Shown here one piece after another: positions 63,567-64,000 of a DNA stretch of 64,000 bases (the first letter of the stretch is position 1; the number at the start of each line of letters is the position of its first letter). The notes beneath the pieces are model-generated. The model did no database searches. It was not told the origin of the DNA and saw nothing but the letters and a program-made list of their open reading frames with translations. The translations under genes and the position numbers were made by a program. This DNA is from Ahaetulla prasina. Lineage: Eukaryota > Chordata > Lepidosauria > Squamata > Colubridae. The stretch spans positions 281,951,524 through 282,015,523 of the forward strand of contig NC_080540.1 of NCBI RefSeq assembly GCF_028640845.1, in the 5' to 3' direction.

Positions 63567-64000
63567 AATGGTCCCGTATGAGGCCGGATCACCCAATCCA
63601 GTAGCAATGGCAGTGGGTGGTTCGGAGAACCAGTAGCAAAAATCCCTGCTCGGCCCCCCATGCCCAGCTGAGCCGCGTGATCATCACAGGTTTTTTTTTT
63701 TTTACTTTTAAAAGCATTTTTTCTTCGGCTGAAAAAATGCTTTTAAAAGTAAAAAAAAAGGCTCTAATGATCGCGTGGCTCAGCTGGGATCATCAGAGCC
63801 TTTTCAAAGCATTTTTTCTACAACTTCTTTGGCCGAAGAGGTTGTAAAAAAATGTTTTTAAAAGGCTCTGACGATCCCAGCTGAGTTGCCTGAGGTTGTG
63901 GAAAAAATGCTTTTAAAAGTAAAAAAAATTGTTGGCCACGCCCACCCAGCCACATTACCCCCACAAGCCACGTCCATAGAACCGGTAGTAACAAATTTTA
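63567..64000. mobile_element. Hairpin-rich MITE, runs off the window
   Basis: GGGGTGAAATGGTCCCGTAT at the left, ACCGGTAGTAACAAATT at the edge. It contains at least four alternating copies of the AAAATGCTTTTAAAAGT / ACTTTTAAAAGCATTTT arm and two of GATCCCAGCTGAG / CTCAGCTGGGATC. Related to 36972-37426. The preceding 63415-63566 is anonymous. Confidence 0.65.

Noticed and set aside
1..64000. Venom toxin genes, MC4R or CCBE1 exons
   Set aside because: Looked for because of the probable snake origin and the PMAIP1 neighbourhood. No cysteine-rich toxin pattern, seven-helix receptor frame or collagen/EGF exon was seen.

Overview
The window looks like nuclear DNA of a squamate reptile, most probably a snake. 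The main evidence is repeated copies of a CR1/L3-type LINE whose 3' end (…CCAATAAAATTCTATTCTATTC) runs straight into pentanucleotide microsatellites. This 'Snake1' pattern was described for snake genomes. Sauria SINEs with a Bov-B-type tail (GTAAAGG at the end), L2-tailed tRNA SINEs, and many hAT-like palindromic MITEs support the same assignment. There are no operons, phages or CRISPR arrays. Most of the 64 kb is layered transposon debris and microsatellites.

One cellular gene is recognised, on the minus strand at about 18.2-22.9 kb: PMAIP1 (NOXA), the small BH3-only apoptosis activator. Exon 1 (22478-22532) lies in a CpG-island promoter (about 22.1-23.3 kb). Exon 2 (20353-20459) carries the BH3 motif and the mitochondrial-targeting C-terminus, and is followed by a 2.1 kb, almost repeat-free probable 3'UTR ending at an AATAAA near 18260. 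Splice sites and phase fit exactly and give a 53-residue protein (human 54). Upstream of the start codon are a perfect CRE (TGACGTCA), a CCAAT box and two abutting p53-type half-sites, matching the known stress and p53 regulation of this gene. The gene-poor flanks agree with the quiet neighbourhood of PMAIP1 in mammals (CCBE1 and MC4R are neighbours there; neither is in this window).

Layout: 0-5.7 kb, SINE, CR1 and MITE debris; 5.7-7.6 kb, a 1.9 kb homopyrimidine block with a higher-order period near 0.5 kb; 7.6-18 kb, Snake1, L2, CR1, hAT MITEs and microsatellites; 18-23.3 kb, PMAIP1; 23.3-33.7 kb, Snake1 copies, a solo LTR and low-complexity tracts; 33.8-36.2 kb, a recent 1.19 kb tandem duplication bounded by palindromic MITEs; 36-43 kb, Snake1 with a 280 bp microsatellite inside its coding region and a 600 bp palindromic element; 43.3-46.6 kb, a Sauria SINE split by an ORF1-only L1 with an 18 bp target duplication; 46.6-60 kb, a second solo LTR, a 5S rRNA-derived fragment and nested SINE/MITE insertions; 61.1-63.4 kb, an internally deleted Gypsy retrotransposon with LTR ends, a polypurine tract and a 5 bp target duplication; and an open-ended hairpin MITE at the right edge.

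The strongest results are the PMAIP1 gene with its promoter, the ORF1-only L1, and the set of precisely dated nested insertions (8 bp hAT duplications at seven or more sites). I found no sign of a wholly new biological system. Family names for repeats come from memory of consensus features, not from a database search.
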